Below, in pieces: positions 62,286 through 64,000 of a DNA stretch of 64,000 bases. Where the stretch lies: contig JAQSYO010000018.1 in the NCBI GenBank assembly GCA_029256105.1, positions 23,123 to 87,122 on the forward strand, written 5' to 3'. The position numbers and the translations under genes were made by a program. Below the pieces are notes generated by a model that did no database searches, was not told the origin of the DNA, and saw only the letters and a list, made by a program, of their open reading frames with translations. How positions within the stretch are numbered: position 1 is the first letter of the stretch; the number at the start of each line of letters is the position of its first letter. The stretch comes from Herbinix sp. Its GTDB lineage: Bacteria; Bacillota; Clostridia; Lachnospirales; Lachnospiraceae.

Positions 62286-63686
62286 TTATTCCGCAACTAT
62301 ATTTTTCAACCATTTTTTCTGGCGATACCTTATATACCCTAAGATTACTTTATAGATCTCTTCAATCATAATCATCGCATATACAATATAAACGGGGAAA
62401 TGAAATACAAGTCCACCAAGTACAGCCATCGGAATTCCAATTAGCCATACACCGCTGACATCTAGGAATAATGCTGCTTTTGTGTCTCCACCACTTCTTA
62501 AAATCGCTACGATAAATAACGTGTTGAGCAAACGAATCGGCATATAAAGTGCAAAGACTGTGATACATAAACGAATATAATTAGCTACTACATCCGAGAC
62601 CACAAATATTGAGATAACCCATTCTTTCACAAGTAAGGTTATTATTGCACCAAATAAAGTGAGGATAATTTGCATAACAATATAATTCTTGGCATATCGT
62701 TCTGCTCTCTCTAAGTGATCTGCACCTAGCTCATTTCCCAGTACAACTGCGGCTGCATTACAAATTCCAAAGAAAAATACCAGTGCAACTTGCTCCACCG
62801 TACCGGTTATGGTGATTGCGGCTGTTGCTGCATCACCCATTCTACCATAGACTAAAGAATACATCGTTACACCTAGTCCCCACATAAACTCATTTGCAAT
62901 AACTGGAGCTGCTGTATAATAATATTTACTTGCAAAAGTGCGGTTAATAAAAGCTCTTCCATTTTCCTTCACTTTATCATATTTATTATGAATAAAGTCT
63001 CCGATCCCATTGTCACCAGCTTTATGCATACGTACGGCAAGCTGTAGTGTACCAAACTCTACAACTCTGGCAATAACAGTTGCTAACGCAGCACCAGCGA
63101 CTCCCATCTCTGGAAAACCAAATTTACCAAAGATTAGCAAATAGTTTAAGCAGACATTTACGCAAATCGCTAGCATTGTAATCATTACCGGAAGTTTTAC
63201 ATAATTCATACTACGTAGAATCGCAACATAGGAATTGGTAACCGCGGTAAGAGGATAGCTAATTGCAATAACCGCCAGATAAGATGCCCCAATCGCAATG
63301 GTTCCTTCTTGTGGTGTAAATATACTCATTACAAGCTTAGGAAAAAAGATACCCGGAATTAAAAATAAGAACGAACCTCCAACACCGATGAGAAGCGACA
63401 TACGGAGAACTCTTTGGATATTAAAAATCTCTCTTTTTCCATAATATTGCGACGCCAAGATACCAGAGCCACTGCAGATACCAAACATTAATAAGGAAAA
63501 TACAAAAAATACTTTATTCGCCAAGCCAACCGCTGCGACCGAGGACTCACCTAGCTGACCAATCATGAGGGTATCCACCAGATTAAGCAAACTGTTAAGT
63601 AAATTTTGCAGCGCAATGGGAACCGTAATTGCAAAAGTCTTTTTTAAAAAGCTTTTATCTTGTAACATAATTTTTAATTGATTCAT
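62286..63686 (-). CDS. MATE-family efflux transporter
   Basis: TVPIALQNLLNSLLNLVDTLMIGQLGESSVAAVGLANKVFFV...; 12-TM pattern. Start 63686. Confidence 0.94.
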   Translation of the reverse strand: MNQLKIMLQDKSFLKKTFAITVPIALQNLLNSLLNLVDTLMIGQLGESSVAAVGLANKVFFVFSLLMFGICSGSGILASQYYGKREIFNIQRVLRMSLLIGVGGSFLFLIPGIFFPKLVMSIFTPQEGTIAIGASYLAVIAISYPLTAVTNSYVAILRSMNYVKLPVMITMLAICVNVCLNYLLIFGKFGFPEMGVAGAALATVIARVVEFGTLQLAVRMHKAGDNGIGDFIHNKYDKVKENGRAFINRTFASKYYYTAAPVIANEFMWGLGVTMYSLVYGRMGDAATAAITITGTVEQVALVFFFGICNAAAVVLGNELGADHLERAERYAKNYIVMQIILTLFGAIITLLVKEWVISIFVVSDVVANYIRLCITVFALYMPIRLLNTLFIVAILRSGGDTKAALFLDVSGVWLIGIPMAVLGGLVFHFPVYIVYAMIMIEEIYKVILGYIRYRQKKWLKNIVAE

Positions 63687-63757
63687 TACTTCACCTGTGT
63701 CAACCCTCACCCAAAGTTACAAATTGACCCTTTATTTTCTATTGAACTGTATAAAAA

Positions 63758-63800
63758 AGCTGCCCCACGATCAGCACTAATGGCTAAATGGGACAGCTTA
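63758..63800 (-). terminator. Hairpin downstream of rpsO
   Basis: AAGCTGCCCCA...TGGGACAGCTT, T-tract on the minus strand. Confidence 0.7.
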
Positions 63801-63876
63801 AAACAAGATGAATTGATTACCTATTCCTAACGAATAGGTATTGTACTTTCACTTGTCATGTTTAAAATAGAAATTA

Positions 63877-64000
63877 CTATTTTCTTAAGCCTAAACGTTC
63901 GATTAAGCTACGATATCCTTCGATATTCGTCTTCTTTAAGTATTCTAGTAAACCTCTTCTTTGTCCAACCATCTTAAGAAGGCCTCTTCTGGAGTGGTGA
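63877..64000 (-). CDS. rpsO: 30S ribosomal protein S15, C-terminal part (runs off the window end)
   Basis: Minus-strand translation [40 protein letters not shown]. Confidence 0.95.
   Translation of the reverse strand, partial: HHSRRGLLKMVGQRRGLLEYLKKTNIEGYRSLIERLGLRK

Noticed and set aside
1-64000. Prophage, integrative element, transposase or defence island
   Set aside because: No integrase, transposase, phage structural, restriction or toxin-antitoxin gene recognised among the translations; gene content is mainly chromosomal housekeeping.

Overview
Low-GC Firmicutes chromosome segment, probably Clostridia/Lachnospiraceae (inferred from gene content; no search run). The coding content is mostly ordinary housekeeping: kdpD (partial), ABC-2 exporter with a NarL-type two-component system, tyrS, birA-bioY, SNF2 helicase, pyrBI, Fe/Mn SOD, fhs, gpsA-like gene with two ATP-grasp genes and an S66 peptidase, ftsK/spoIIIE, uppP, ylzJ, tepA, GGDEF-EAL protein, metY-like gene, thrS with a T-box motif, M16 peptidase, MacB-like ABC protein, pnp, MATE and rpsO (partial). 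No prophage, transposase, CRISPR-Cas or tRNA/rRNA was recognised. The unusual material is non-coding. (1) A ~0.9-kb degenerate array of a 20-nt core (TTCATTGGACTCATTCCTTA) lies in the 1.7-kb divergent region between the SNF2 gene and pyrB; on its minus strand nearly every core carries AAGGA-N8/9-ATG followed within 1-2 codons by a stop. (2) Two ~180-195-nt hairpin elements (20.2 kb and 58.8-59.0 kb) share a conserved apex but have different, still complementary, stems, and both sit between convergent genes. (3) There are many intergenic minisatellites (9- to 57-nt units), including tandem mini-hairpins after tyrS and upstream of the SOD gene, and repeat tracts directly upstream of several genes. 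(4) Structured leaders precede thrS (compact T-box) and pnp. All product names come from reading the translations; no database search was possible.
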